A stretch of DNA of 64,000 nucleotides from Hydrangea macrophylla. Its lineage: Eukaryota; Streptophyta; Magnoliopsida; Cornales; Hydrangeaceae. Under the pieces are notes generated by a model that was not told the DNA's origin, made no database searches, and saw only the letters and a program-made list of their open reading frames with translations. This document shows, one piece after another, positions 44,672 to 57,722 of the stretch (position 1 is the stretch's first letter; every line of letters begins with the position of its first letter). A program made the position numbers and the translations under genes. The stretch lies in contig CM066987.1 of NCBI GenBank assembly GCA_033977485.1, positions 48,053,033 through 48,117,032 on the forward strand, written 5' to 3'.

Positions 44672-47600
44672 GGGTCAATTTGGCAAGCCTGTCAAGTTGT
44701 TTGGCAAGTGGACCATTTAGGGCATTACGAATGGTATAAGAGCCAACCTCAATCCCGTGAGGGCCACACGGTGTTATGGTAGAGGAGCAGAGGCCCTTGG
44801 ATAGTTGTACCCTTTGTCTGCTATTGGGCTGTTATGTGGTCACCAACCATTTGCTTCCACAAAAATCAATCAAGGCGAGAACTGGGCCTATGTAACGAGG
44901 ACAACACACCTTTAAGTGGGGTAGATTTATCTGTGAGAACCTCTCTAACATGGAAAAAACACTAAAAATGTTATCATAACATATGTAGAACTAAGTCGAC
45001 TACTACTAACACTTAGGGCTTCAGCATTTAAAGGACAATGTGCACATATGCTAGAATTCTAGAGCTATCGAGTTTTGTTTTCTTTCTATTGTTAAGTTTC
45101 TTTGTATTCAAGGCAGGTAGACAAGTGAAGAGTCCATGCGAAGCACATTGCTATTGTCATCTCTGTAAAAATTTTCAAAGCTTTTTTTTTTCTTTATTTA
45201 TTTATTTTTTTTGTAAATTTCAAAGTTTGGTAAATTCTGTGAATTCCAAAAGTTGTGGGGTAATCTGTAAATTTCCAAAAAAAACATGGGCTGGTATAAA
45301 TATACAAAAAGGTTTGAGGTTTTCAGATAGAAATATAAAAAAGAAAATTTTGGTAAAGGATCATTGATGTAGACTTAGAATCCATGTAAGATACAAAATA
45401 AAAGACCAAACAGTCCTCATCACTCAATCTAGGGAACCAACTGGGTTCAACACCAAATAGCCCACAGATTTGTGTTGAAAGACTGTTTGGCACGGCTAAA
45501 CTCATCCATGAAGAGAAATTTGTTTTTAAACGCACATATACAGATTAACAGAGACAATGGTAATAGTTGGTAATATACCATATTTGTCGTTTTTTTCAAC
45601 AACATTTACCATGTTCAAATGGGAAACATTGGAAATGAATGGAGACAAACTCAATTTATAAGTTGCAAGAACACTGTTTGTCAACACTCTCAAACGTTTG
45701 AATTAAGAGGCTTTTGGGCACTTCTAAACTCATCCATGAGGAGAGCCATAGGGGGATAAGACGTAGTTTCCTCAACAACTAATGCACACTCCTAATCAGA
45801 AAACATTGAATAATTAAGCACTCGTTGTGAATTGCATGGTCAGTTGTAGACATTGAATAATTTTTTGATGATGATATGGGGGAGGGGGATTCGAATATCG
45901 AACCAGTGCCGTGAAAGGAACATAAATGCCAAGTTCTTTGCCCTCTTGATCTATGGCTCACTTGGTGCATGGTGAATTATTAAAGACTCGAGGCCTTCGT
46001 AGTCTACTAAGTCATAGACATGGTGAATTGCAGAAATTCTAAACACGAGACCTATAAACTAATTAAAAACTCTAGCCATGTTTTGTTCTAGGGAATTAAG
46101 TTATTTAAAAATAATTGACAACGATGACAACACGTACGTCAACACGTACGTCTTTACGTGTGGTAGATTAACATGTGAGAACTCCTCCCACACAGAAAAA
46201 ATAATTAGAATGTTATCATAATCTATATAGAACTAAGTCGGCTACTATTAACAATTAATGCTTAAGCATTTAAACGGAAAAGTGGTAGACCCGCGAAGTT
46301 GATAGGCCAGTATATTACATGTGTCCATCAAGTTAGTGTGGTGCACATAAACAGATAATTATTGCACATCTGCAAGAAGAAATTTAGGTCGGAACATTGG
46401 CTACTCCCTATCACTTGATAGCTGCACATATGCCAGAAATCTGGAGCTCTATATTTTTGTTTCCTTTTTATTTTTTAATTTCATTGTATTGAAGGCAGGT
46501 AGACAATTAAAGACACCATGTGAAACACGTTGCTCTTGTCATCTACTTAAAATTTTTAAACTTGCTTTTCAATTTTTTTTAGTTTTTTTTTTTTTTTGTA
46601 AATTTCAAAGGTTGGGAAATTATGTAATAATTTCAAAAGTTATGGGGTAATCTATAAATTTCAATAAATTTTGGGGCTGATATAAAAATATAACAAGTTT
46701 GAGGTTTTCTGAAGAAAAAAAAAATTGAAAATTTTGGTGAAGGATAGTAAATAAGGACTTAGAATCCATGTGAGATACAAAATAAAAGACTAAACAGTCC
46801 TCAAGGATTTATTCCAGGGAAATCAACTAGACCAACTCAAATAGCCCAACCATTTGAATTACAAAACTGTTTGGCACGGCTAAGCTAATATATGAAGAGA
46901 AATTTGTTTTTAAATGAACATATATTGTTGAACAGAAACATTAGTAATGGTCGGTAGTATGCCATATTTGTTCCTTTTCTCACCAACATTTACCATGTTC
47001 AAGTGGGACACGTTGGAAATGAATGGAGACAAACTCAGTTTGTAAGTTGCAAGGACAGTGTTTATCAACACTCCTAAACAATTGAATTTAAAGACTTCTT
47101 GGCACAGCTAAACTCATTCATGAGGAGAACTTTGTTTTTAAATGATCATACACAGCTGAACAGAAACAATGATATTGGTTGGTAATATACTATATTTGTT
47201 CTTTTTTTTTTCACCGACATTTACCATGTTCAAGTTGGATCACTTTAGAAATGAATATTTCTTAGTGCCAGTATTACCTACCACTCATGAATTTTGATTA
47301 GAGAACATTCACCCTCTCACGTTTCAAAAATAACTCTCTTTTAACTTACCGAATTGGCTTGGTAAAATTACAATATAGCCCTAAAAAAAGTGAACAAATT
47401 AAATGGAAGTTTATTTTCAAAATGTCTCTAGAGCCCATCTGCTAACTCGTCGTGATTTTTGCCCAGGTTTATATTAAGGTTAATGCTATGTGCACATAAA
47501 ATGTGCAAATAAAGTGTTCACATAAAGATCTGGTCCATTCATTTCGGTGGAGGTCTATGCCTGTATACATGGGACCCACCGCACCAATCATTACTCTTAT

Positions 47601-48169
47601 ATTAAGAGACTTTTCACTTATTATGTTTTCGTTATGTCAAGGGGAATATATAATTTGAAATAAAATTTTAGTTAAAGTTCTTTTATTTTGTAAGCGAAAA
47701 AGAGATTTAGTTAAACAAGTGAGCAGAGTTGTTATTTAGGTGTTGTAATAGCATGCATTACTCTAAAATAAAAATAAAAACAAAAACATTTGCTCTAAAA
47801 CATGCATTACTCTAAAATGCAAATAAAAACAAAAACATGATTCACATGATGGATGCACTAACTAGTCCTACGTATACTCAAAATAAAAATGACAGTCCTT
47901 TCACCATTTGCTATTTTTTTTTCTTCTTATAAATAGCATAACGATTCAATTTTATTATTTTTTTAATGAAAATTTCTAACAATTCATACTGATTGCTTTG
48001 GTAGATCTAAGGGAGCCTAGAATCGTGATAACTAAGTCAATAACAAATTTTTTACGTTTTGAGTTTTCACTTTTTAATTTACCAAAGAGCATGATGCATT
48101 AACACATCCTACATGGAAAAAAACTCAGAATGTATGTTGATGTACGTAGAATTAAGTGGGTTATTAAGT
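44672..48169 (+). repeat. Array unit 2, recent duplicate of unit 1
   Basis: Differs from unit 1 by few substitutions, poly-T length and a 39-bp loss inside the MITE. The G-box has become CACATG. Confidence 0.88.
47477..47596. mobile_element. MITE copy with one arm mostly deleted
   Basis: Same MITE as at 43939 with the same TTATATTA flanks (47469-47476, 47597-47604), but 39 bp of the right arm are missing, so it can no longer fold fully. Confidence 0.82.
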
Positions 48170-49993
48170 GGGTCAATTTGGCAAGCCTGCCAAGTTTTTT
48201 GGCAAGTGGACCATTTAGGGCATTACGAATGGTATAAGAGCCAACCTCAATCCCGTGAGGGCCACACGGTGTTATGGTAGAGGAGCAGAGGCCCTTGGAT
48301 AGTTGTACCCTTTGTCTGCTATTGGGCTGTTATGTGGTCACCAACCATTTGCTTCCACAAAAATCAATCAAGGCGAGAACTGGGCCTATGTAACGAGGAC
48401 AACACACCTTTAAGTGGGGTAGATTTATCTGTGAGAACCTCTCTAACATGGAAAAAACACTTAGAATGTTATCATAATATATATAGAACTAAGTCGGCTA
48501 CTACTAACAATCAGTGCTTAAGCATTTAAAGGGCAATGTGGTAGACCCGTCAAGTTGATAGGCCAGTAAAACTACATGGGTCCGTCAAGTCAGTTTGGTG
48601 CACATAAATAGATAATTGGTGCACATCTGTAAGAAGAAATCTAGGTGGGAACACTAGTTAGTCCCTATCACTTGTAGTTGAACATATGCTAGAAATCTAG
48701 AGCTTTCTATTTTTTTTTCTTCCTATTGTTAAATTTCTTTGTATTTGAGGTAGGTAGACAATTAATGACTCCATGCAAATCACATTGTTCTTGTCATCTA
48801 CTTAAAATTTTTAAAGCTTTTTTTCATTTTTTTTTTTGTAAATTTCAAAGTTTGGGCAATTATGTAATAATTTCAAAAGTTGGGGAGTAACCTATACATT
48901 TCAATAAATTTTGGGGCTGATATAAAAATATAACAAGTTTGAGGTTTTCTAAAGAAAAAAAAATAAAAAATATTGAAAATTTTGCTAAGGGATAGTAGAT
49001 AAGGACTTAGAATCCATGTGAGATACAAAATAAAAGACTAAACAATCTTCAAAGATTTAATCCAGGGAATCAACTGGACCAACCCAAAATAGCCCAAACG
49101 TTTGAATTAAAAGACTTTTTAGTATAGGTACACTCATCCATGAAGAGATCTTTGTTTTTAAACAAACTTATACAGCGGAACAGACACAATGGTAATGGTT
49201 GGTCATATAGTATATTTCTTCTTTTTTTTTTCACAGACATTTACCATGTTCAAGTTGGATCACTTTAGAAATGAATACTTTTTAGTGCCAAAGCCACATT
49301 CTACTCATAAGTTTTGATTAGAGAACATTTACTCTCTCATGTTTCAAAAATAACTCTCTTTTAACAAACCTAATTGGTTTGGTAAAATTAAAATACAACC
49401 CTAAAAAAAATGTCAAAATTAAATGGAAGTGTTTTTTCAAAATGTCTATAGTGCCCATTTGCTAACTCGTGATTTTTTTTTGCCCAGGTCTATATAAAGA
49501 GACTTTTCTTTTATTATGTTTTTATTAGGTCAATGGGAATATATAATTTAAAATAAAATTTAAGTTGAAGTTCTTTTATTTTGTAAGTAAAAAAGAACTT
49601 TAGTTATACAAGTGAGCAGAGGTGTTATTTAAGTGTTACTAGCGTGCATTACTTTAAAATAAAAATAAATAACAAAAACATGATTCCCGTGATGGATGCT
49701 GGTAGAAAGATGATATTCCTTTCACCTTTTGCTATTTTTTTTTTCTTCTTCTTATAAATAGCATAACGATTCATTTTTATTTTTTTTAATGAAAATTTCT
49801 ATCAATTCATACTGATTGCTTTGGTAGATCTAAGGGAGCCTAGAATCGTGATAACTAAGTCAATAACAATTTTTTTTGCTTTTTGAGTTTTCACTTTTTA
49901 ATTTAACAAAGAGCATGATTCATTAACACATCCCACATGGAAAAAAACTCAGAATGTATGTTGATGTATGTAGAATTAAGTGGGTTATTCAGT
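48170..49993 (+). repeat. Array unit 3, half length
   Basis: 1.82 kb, one half-unit, without MITE. The TATA-like CTTATAAATAGCATAACG lies near 49750; the G-box has decayed to CCCGTG. Confidence 0.8.
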
Positions 49994-52900
49994 GGGTCAA
50001 TTTAGCAAGCCTGTCAAGTTGTTTGGTAAGTGGACCATTTGGAGTGTTACGAATGATATAAGAGCCAACCTTGATCCCGTGAGGGCCCCACGCTGTTATG
50101 GTAGAGGAGTAGAGGCCCTTGGGTAACCCTTTGTCTGCTAATGGGCTGCTATGTGGTCACCAACCATTTGCTTCCACAAAGATCAATTAAGGTGAGAACT
50201 GAGCCTACGCAACGAGGACAACACATCTTTAAGTTGGGTAGATTAATCTGTGAAAACCCCTCCAACATGGAAAAAAACACTTAGAATGTTATCATAATAT
50301 ATATATAGAACTAAGTCAGCTACTACTAACAATTCGTGCTTAAGCATTTAAAGGGCAATGTGGTAGACCCGTCAAATTGATAGGCCAGTAAAACTACAGG
50401 GGTCCGTCAAGTCAGTTTGGTGCACATAAATAGATAATTGGTGCACATCTATAAGAAGAAATCTAGGTGGGAACACTAGTTAGTCCCTATCACTTGATAG
50501 GTGCACATATGCTAGAATTAAATCTAGAGCTTTCTATTTTTTTTTCCTTCCTATTGTTAAATTTCTTTGTATTTGAGGTAGGTAGACAATCAATGATTCC
50601 ATGCAAATCACATTGTTCTTGTCATCAACTTAAATTTTTTAAAGCTTTTTTTTTCATTTTTTTTTTTTTGTAAATTTCAAAGTTTGGGAAATTATGTAAT
50701 AGTTTCATACGTTGTGGGGTAATCTATAAATTTCAATAAATTTTGGGACTGATATAAAAATATAACAAGTTTGAGGTTTTCTGAAGAAAAAAAAAATTTG
50801 AAAATTTTGTTGAAGGATAGTAGATAAGGACTTAGAATCCATGTTAGATACAAAATAAAAGATTAAACAGTTCTCAAGGATTTAATCCAGGGAATCAACT
50901 GGACCAACCCAAATAGCCCAACCTTTTGAATTAAAAGACTTTTTAGTATAGGTACACTCATCCATGATGAGATCTTTGTTTTTAAACAAACTTACACAGC
51001 TGAACAAACATAAGGGTAATAGTTGGTCATATAGTATATTTGTTCTTTTTTTTTTCACAGGCATATACCATGTTCAAGTTGGATCACTTTAGAAATGAAA
51101 ATTTTTTAGTTCCAAAGTCACTTTCCACTCATGAGTTTTGAGTAGAGAACATTTGCTCTCTCACATTTCAAAAATAACTTTTTACAAACCTAATTGGTTT
51201 GGTAAAATTACAATACAACCCTATAAAAAATGTCGAAATTAAATGGAAAAAAAAATATGAAAAGTTTGAGGTTTTATGAAAAAAAAAAACAAAAAAAGGA
51301 AAAGAAAGAAGAAATAAGAAAATTTTTGTGAAGCGTAGTAGACATGGACTTAGAATCCACGTGAGATACAACTGGGATCAACCCCAAATCGCCCAACCAC
51401 TTAAATTGAAAGACTTTTTAGTATAGCTACACTCATCCATGAAGAGATCGATCTTTGTTTTTAAACGAACATACACAGTTGAACGACATTTACCATGTTC
51501 AAGTTGGAGCACTTTAGAAATGAATATTTCTTAGTGCCAATATCACTTTCCACTCATGAGTTTTGATTAGAAAACATTTTCCCTCTCACGTTTAAAAAAT
51601 AACTCTCTTTTAACAGACTTAATTGGCTTGGTAAAATTACAATACAGCCCTAATTAAACAAAATCTCGAAATAAAATGGAAGTGTAATTTCAAAATGTCT
51701 ATAGCCCTTCTGCGCGCTGACTCGTGATTTTTTTTGCCCAGGTTTATATTAAGAGACTTTTCACTTATTATGTTTTCATTATGTCAATGGGAATATATAA
51801 TTTGAAATAAAATTTAAGTTGAAGTTCTTTTATTTTGTCAAGTTGATAGGCTAGTAAAGTACATGGGTCCGTCAAGTTAGTCTGGTGCACATAAACAAAT
51901 AATTGGTGCACATCTATAGGAAGAATCTAAGTAGGAACACTAGCTAGTCCCTATCACTTGATAGGTGTACATGTGCTTGAAATCTAGAGCTTTCTATTAT
52001 TTTTTTTCCCTTTGTATTGTTAAATTTCTTTGTATTTAAGGTAGGTAGACAATTAAAGACTCCACGCGAATCACGTTGCCCTTGTCGTCCAATTAAAATT
52101 TTCAAAGCTTTTATTCATTTTGTTTTTGTAAATTTCAATGTTTGGGCAATTCTGTAAATTTCAAAGGTTGTGGGGGTGATTTGGAAATATTAGAATATTT
52201 TGGGGCAAATCTAAAAATACAAAAAGGTTTGAGGTTTTCTAATAAAAATATTAAAAGAAAATTTTGGTGAAGGATAGTAGATATGGACTTAGAATCCATG
52301 TGAGATATAAAAGAAAAGACCAAACGAGTCTTCAAGCACTCAATCCAGGGAACCAACTGGAACAACACCAGATAGCCGAACCAGTTGAATCAAAAGACTG
52401 TTAGGCACGGCTAAACTCATCCTTGAAGAGAAAATTGGTTTTAAATGAACATACACAGCTGAACAGAGACAATAGTAATGTTTGGTAATGTACCATATTT
52501 GTTCTTTTTTGCACCAACATTTACCATGTTCAAGTGGGACACGTTGGAACTGAATGGAGACAAACTCAGTTTAAACGTTGGAAGGACATTGTTTGTCAAC
52601 ACTCCCAAACATTTGAATTAAAAGACTTTTTGGCACGGCTAAATTCATCCATGAAGAGAACTTTGTTTTTAAACGAACATACACAACTGAACATGCACAG
52701 TGGTAATGGTTGGTAATATACCATATTTGTTCTTTTTTTTTTCGCATGCATTCACCATGTTCAACTGAGATCACATCAGAAATGAATATTTCTTAGGGCT
52801 AATATCACATTCCACTCATGAGTTCTGAATAGAGAATGTTTGCCCCTCACGTTTGAAGAATAATTCTTTTTTAACAGATTTAATGGATTTGGTAAAATTT

Positions 52901-53483
52901 CAATATAGCCCTCAAAATAAATGAAGAAGTTAAGTGAAAGTGTAATTGCAAAATGTCTAAAGAACCACCTGCTAACTCTCCTTTAAGTAGAAGTTCTTTT
53001 ATTTTGGAAGTAAAAAAGAGCTTTAGTTACACAAGTGAGCATAGGTGTTACTTAGGTGTATTTTTTAGGTGTTACTAGCATGCATTACTCTAAAATAAAA
53101 AGTAAAAACAATAACATGATTCACATGATGGATGCACTAACTAGTTCTGCGTATACTCAGAAATTTGTGAAGGTCAGTGTGGTGGGTTCTGGTAGAAAAA
53201 ACAAAAATAACACTCCTTTCACCATTTGCTAATTTTATTTTGTCTTGTAAATAGCATAGCAATTCTTTTTTTTTTTTGTTGAAAAGTTCAAACAATTCGT
53301 ATTGATTGCATTGGTAGATCTAAGGGAGCCGCGAATCATGATAACTAATTCAACAATCAAATATTTTGTTGTTTTATTTTTCACTTTTTAATTTACCAAA
53401 GAGCAAGATACACTAACCCATCCCACGTGGAAAAACCTCAGAATGTATGTTGAAAATATGTAAAATTAAGTGGGTTATGAAGT
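49994..53483 (+). repeat. Array unit 4
   Basis: Diverged full-length unit with internal rearrangement at about 51240-51850, where part of the block order repeats. TATA-like motif decayed near 53237. Confidence 0.75.
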
Positions 53484-55075
53484 GGGTCAATTTGGCAAGC
53501 CCGTCAAGTTATTTGGCAAGTGGACCACTTGGGGCGTCACGAAGGTATCGGAGCCAACCTTGATCCTGTGAGGGACCCACATTGTTATGGTCGAGGAGTA
53601 GAGGGCCTTGGGTAGTTGTACTGCTATGTGGTCACTAGCCATTCGCTTCTACAAAAATTAATCGTGGTGAGAACTGGGCCTACGCAACGAGGACAACACA
53701 TCTTCAAGTGGGGTAGATTAATCTGTGAGAATCCCTCCAATATGGAAAAAACACTTAGAATGTTATCATAATATATATAGAACTAAGTCGGCTACTACTA
53801 ACAATTAGTGCTTAAGCATTTAAAGGGCAATGTGATAGACCCGTCAAGTTGATAGGCCAGTAAAACTACATGGGTCCGTCAAGCCAGTTTGGTGCACATA
53901 AATAAATAATTGGTGCACATCTGTAAGAAGAAATCTAGGTGGGAACACTAGTTAGTCCCTATCACTTGATAGGTGCACATTTGCTAGAAATCTAGAGCTT
54001 TATATTTTTGTTTTCCTTTCTATTATTAAATTTCTTTGTATTTAAGGTTGGTAGACAATTAATGACTCCATGCAAATCACGTTGTTCTTGTCATCTACTT
54101 AAAATTTTAAAATCTGTTTTTTTTTTTTTTCATATTTTTTTTGGTAAATTTCAGAGATTGGGCAATTACGTAAATTTCAAAAGTTGTGGCGGTAATCTAT
54201 AAATTTCAATAAATTAGGGGGCTGATATAAAAATATCAAAAGTTTGAGGTTTTCTGAAAAAAAAAAAAAAAAAAGGAAAAAAAAAAAACAATTTGTGAAG
54301 CTTAGTAGATATGGACTTAGAATCCATGTGAGATACAAAATGAAAGACTAAACAGTCCTCAAGGGCTTAATCCAGGGAACTAACTGGGATCAACCCCAAA
54401 TAGCCCAAACATTTAAATTGAAAGACTTTTTTTTTATAAATGCACTCATCAATGAAGAGATCTCTGTTTTTAAACGAACATACACAGCTGAACAGACACA
54501 ATGGTAATGGTTGGTCATATAGTGTATTTGTTCTTTTTTTTTTTCACCGACATTTACCATGTTCAAGTTGGATCACTTTAGAGATGAATATTTCTTAGTG
54601 CCAAAGTCACTGTCCACTCATGAGATTTGATTAGAGAACATTTATTCTCTCACGTTTCAAAAATTACTCTCTTTTAACAAACCTAATTGGTTTGGTAAAA
54701 TTACAATACAACCGTAAAAAAGATGCCAAAATTAAATGGAAGTGTATTTTCAAAATGTCTATAGAGCCCATCTGCTAACTCGTGAATATTTTTTGGCCAG
54801 ATCTATATTAAGAGACTTTTCACTTATTATGTTTTCATTATGTCAATGAGAATATGTAATTTAAAATAAAATTTAAGTTAAAGTTCTTTTATTTTGTAAG
54901 TAAAAAAGAGCTTTAGTTATACAAGTAAGTAGAGGTGTTATTTAGGTGTTACTAGCATGCATTACTCTAAAATAAAAATAAATAACAAAAACATGATTCA
55001 CGTGATGGATGCTAGTAGAACGATGATAGTCCTTTCACCATTTACTAATTTTTTTTTCTTCTTATAAATAGCATA
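53484..55075 (+). repeat. Array unit 5, ending in the lectin promoter
   Basis: Follows the other units up to CTTATAAATAGCATA (55061-55075) and then changes to the lectin gene leader, whereas other units continue ACGATTCA. Confidence 0.8.
54999..55070 (+). promoter_or_regulatory. Lectin gene promoter: G-box and TATA box
   Basis: CACGTG at 54999-55004 and TATAAATA at 55063-55070, 59 bp apart; the TATA box is about 100 bp before the start codon. CACGTG is a G-box recognised by bZIP and bHLH factors. The sequence lies within the tandem-array unit. Confidence 0.7.
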
Positions 55076-55169
55076 CCAGGTTAGAGGTAGAGAAAACACA
55101 ACAAAGAACTTCCATACCATCGTTTGACCACAGAAGTGAGGAGAGAAAGAGTCATAGAGAAAGCAAAAA

Positions 55170-55589
55170 ATGGCTTTGCCCAATCACGCTACCTTTAAGG
55201 GCAATAATGGTTTGTACCTCAAGGCCCTAGCAAATGGTAATCTACAGTTCTCAGCTACTCAGCGTACCGATCCAACGGCGGGATTCGAGATCATCACCCA
55301 ATCCGATGGAAGCATTCAGATCAAGTCAGATTCCACTGGCAAATACTGGAATGCAGGAACGCATAGTTGGATTGCGGCCGACACAACTAATATCAATAAC
55401 AACCCTAACACATCGTTTTCGCCGGTCATAATTGATCCCAACACTAATGCAATCGCTCTCCGCAGCATGAGTACCAACTATATCTGCCAGAGATTCACTA
55501 GTCCTGCTATAGTTAACGGTCTTTTTCCCAATGTCACCTACACTAATGCTCCTCCACCAGAGGCACGCTTGGACGTGGAAGAGCTGTGA
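55170..55589 (+). CDS. Amaranthin-like (Agglutinin-domain) lectin, single domain
   Basis: 139 residues, no intron, no signal peptide, so probably nucleocytoplasmic. Most of the chain is one Agglutinin (amaranthin) domain, a beta-trefoil carbohydrate-binding fold: FKGNNGLYLKAL near residue 9, LQFSATQRTDPTAGFEI, GSIQIKSDSTGKYW, SWIAAD and NYICQRFTSP are hallmark blocks. Classical amaranthin has two such domains, so this is half the usual length or a single-domain member. Family members bind T-antigen-type sugars and are linked to stress and insect defence; sugar specificity here is not shown. Start at 55170 is supported by AAAAAATGGC context and a TATA box 100 bp upstream. No disruption is seen. 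Confidence 0.88.
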   Translation: MALPNHATFKGNNGLYLKALANGNLQFSATQRTDPTAGFEIITQSDGSIQIKSDSTGKYWNAGTHSWIAADTTNINNNPNTSFSPVIIDPNTNAIALRSMSTNYICQRFTSPAIVNGLFPNVTYTNAPPPEARLDVEEL

Positions 55590-55607
55590 TGTGCAATGCA
55601 ATCCATT

Positions 55608-55613
55608 AATAAA
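55608..55613 (+). terminator. Polyadenylation signal of lectin gene
   Basis: AATAAA 19 bp after the stop codon. Another AATAAA-type signal lies near 55869. Confidence 0.55.
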
Positions 55614-55984
55614 AGATGTTTGTGGGTAGCATCTCTGGAAACCCTCACGAGACTCCACTCGTCCTGTAAGGGTAACTTATGGGTTTAAAAGGCTTGTTGC
55701 ATATTTATGCTAAATGCAATCGCGTTCCCTGCGAAAGTGGCATTTTCATTTTCATTTTTATTTTTGTTCTGGTACTTGTTTCTATCTATCTAGTTTTCAT
55801 TTCAAGTACTGCAACAATGTTGTTGAATTGAAGCCTGGATAAGATATATTATCTATCTATGACAATATAATAAAGTGTGTTTGCCTTTACTTCGGGACTT
55901 CTTCAAAGTGCTTTCCATGATTTGAAGCTTTAGAGAAGACAGTGTTAACTTCTTTTTATTACTTAACTTGTCACTAAGTATTTT
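55614..55984. other. 3' flank of lectin gene
   Basis: No further gene seen; probably 3' untranslated and intergenic sequence. Confidence 0.55.
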
Positions 55985-57060
55985 TCTCTGACCGATCTCA
56001 TCTAATTAATTATTCAATGTGCGCTTTTCTCTCCACATTCTTCCTACCTTCTCTTCTCCCCCACTTAACTTACCAACCAAGAGAAATGGAGAGAAACTTG
56101 TCCCCTTTTCTTGTAGTGGTTTGTTCATGTATTTGCTAACTAAATGTATAGTGATCAATAATCAATGTGAAACGGTTCTATTCTTTTCCTATCTTTTTTT
56201 TTTTTTTTTTTGTGTGTGGGTCTGCTGAGAAGGTAAAACTTTGATCTCTTATTTTGGCTTTAGGTACACAAAATAACCTTGTCAGACTTCTGAAATGTTG
56301 TCTTGGATGTCTTAAGGACTCCCCTAATATTTGTTCATTTTTTTACTTGGTATACAAAACAGACATCTTTTAGTTTGAGTACAAATGTGTTCAGGGAAAT
56401 CATTGGAAAAATATGAGTAATGTGCTAGAAACATAATTTTCACTTAAATTATGATAATAGTTTTCAAGACAAAATAAATTATATATATAAAAGCCATACT
56501 GATATGTTGCCATGCTGTTGAAATATGATACTAATTCCTAGAAGCTTCTAGAATAAGATAAAGATTTGAAGTCACATGTATCTACAATATTCCTTGAATT
56601 ATCTAGATTGAGTAATGTCTAAAAAAATTCCTAGAATTAGCTCCATTTTGCAAAATGAATGAATGAAAGACAATTCCAGTCAAGCCTTCCATCTCCCACA
56701 CTATTGTGTAACACCTGCATTTTCCTATCTATTATCCCGAATTTCTGTATTTCTCTTGGTGATTCTTTCTATTATACACAATAAGATTTGTTTTTCCTTA
56801 CTCTTTACTATTTTAAATGATCTATGTGTGTTTGTATGCATGTTTGTGGCCTTGGGGAAAGTTTTTTGAGAAAGCAGACCCGAGCGCTCGAGAAGTCGGA
56901 GCTCTCGAGTAGCATTTTTAGTGAAATGACTATTTTGCCCTTGCGTCTCAAAAATCTATAAATACCCAACATTTTCTCAACAATTGTACATTTTGTTTAT
57001 TTTGAAAACCGAGAGCTTTCCTTACAGAAGTTTTTGAGAGAAATCCTCTACATCATGCAC
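55985..57060 (+). repeat. Third, partial copy of the 1165-2620 segment
   Basis: Follows 1165-1500, then 1500-2190 with a gap of about 280 bp (roughly 1745-2025), then 2190-2620, including the copia-like LTR start (near 56516), decayed HSE and the start of LTR A (56707). It is more diverged than the copy at 57361. Confidence 0.75.
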
Positions 57061-57360
57061 ACACATTAAGATTGAATGGGGATTTTGAGAGAAATCCTAG
57101 AATGTCTTAAGGTCTCCCATAATAATTGTTCATTTTTTTACTTGGTATACAAAACAAATATCTTTTAGTTTGAGTGCAAACATGTTCTGGGAAATCATAG
57201 TAAAAATCTGAGTAGTGTGCTAGAAACATTATTTTCACCCAAATTACGATAATAGTTTTCAAGACGTAACAAATTATATATATCAGCCGTACTGATATCG
57301 TGAGATGCCATTGAAATATGATACTAATTCATTGAAGCTTCTAGAATAAGCTAGATTGAG
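57061..57360 (+). repeat. Fourth, short rearranged copy of the 1565-2100 segment
   Basis: Matches 1565-1745 and 2025-2100 with the middle missing, then joins sequence like the start of the window. It shows that the block was already locally repeated before or during the large duplication. Confidence 0.65.
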
Positions 57361-57720
57361 TACTATCTAGATTTTTCCTAGAATTAGTAAGATTGAGTTC
57401 CATCTAGAAAATTCTTAGAATTAGCTAGACTATGTACTGCCTATATTTGTGTATGTATTTCCTAGAAAATTCTAGAAGAGTCAAGACACTGCTTAAGTGT
57501 CCTATAAATAGGTGCAAGCAAGCCATTTGTAAAGTGATTGAATGAAAGAAAATTTCAATGAAGCCTTCCATCTCCCATGCTATTAATTACCAACTATTCC
57601 AAATAGATACCTTACAAATTATAAACATATCCTTCGAAGGATTAATTATAGACAAACAGGAGAGGTTTGTTTTTAGTATAAAAGTATTGAATAAAATGTT
57701 TACCAAAAGAAACAAAAAAG
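57361..57720 (+). mobile_element. Copia-like LTR remnant (duplicate)
   Basis: Copy of 1-360. GAA-TTC-GAA near 57465 and TATAAATA near 57503 are both kept. Confidence 0.4.
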
Positions 57721-57722
57721 TC

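Larger units (their letters stand above)
40957..55075 (+). repeat. 14-kb degenerate tandem array, ~3.5-kb period, upstream of the lectin gene
   Basis: GGGTCAATTTGGCAAGCC or close variants start at 41141, 44672, 48170, 49994 and 53484, giving steps of 3531, 3498, 1824 and 3490 bp. Inside a 3.5-kb step most blocks occur twice (for example the GTGCACATATGCTAGAA block at about 41508 and 42892), so each step is two diverged halves of 1.4-1.8 kb. The array is AT-rich with many A and T tracts and no gene. It starts where element A is truncated and its last unit runs into the promoter of the lectin gene. Confidence 0.85.

Noticed and set aside
41507..45367. ORFs beginning MCTYARILELSSF in array units
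   Set aside because: Same non-coding repeat in recent duplicates; low-complexity Phe-rich ends and different stops.
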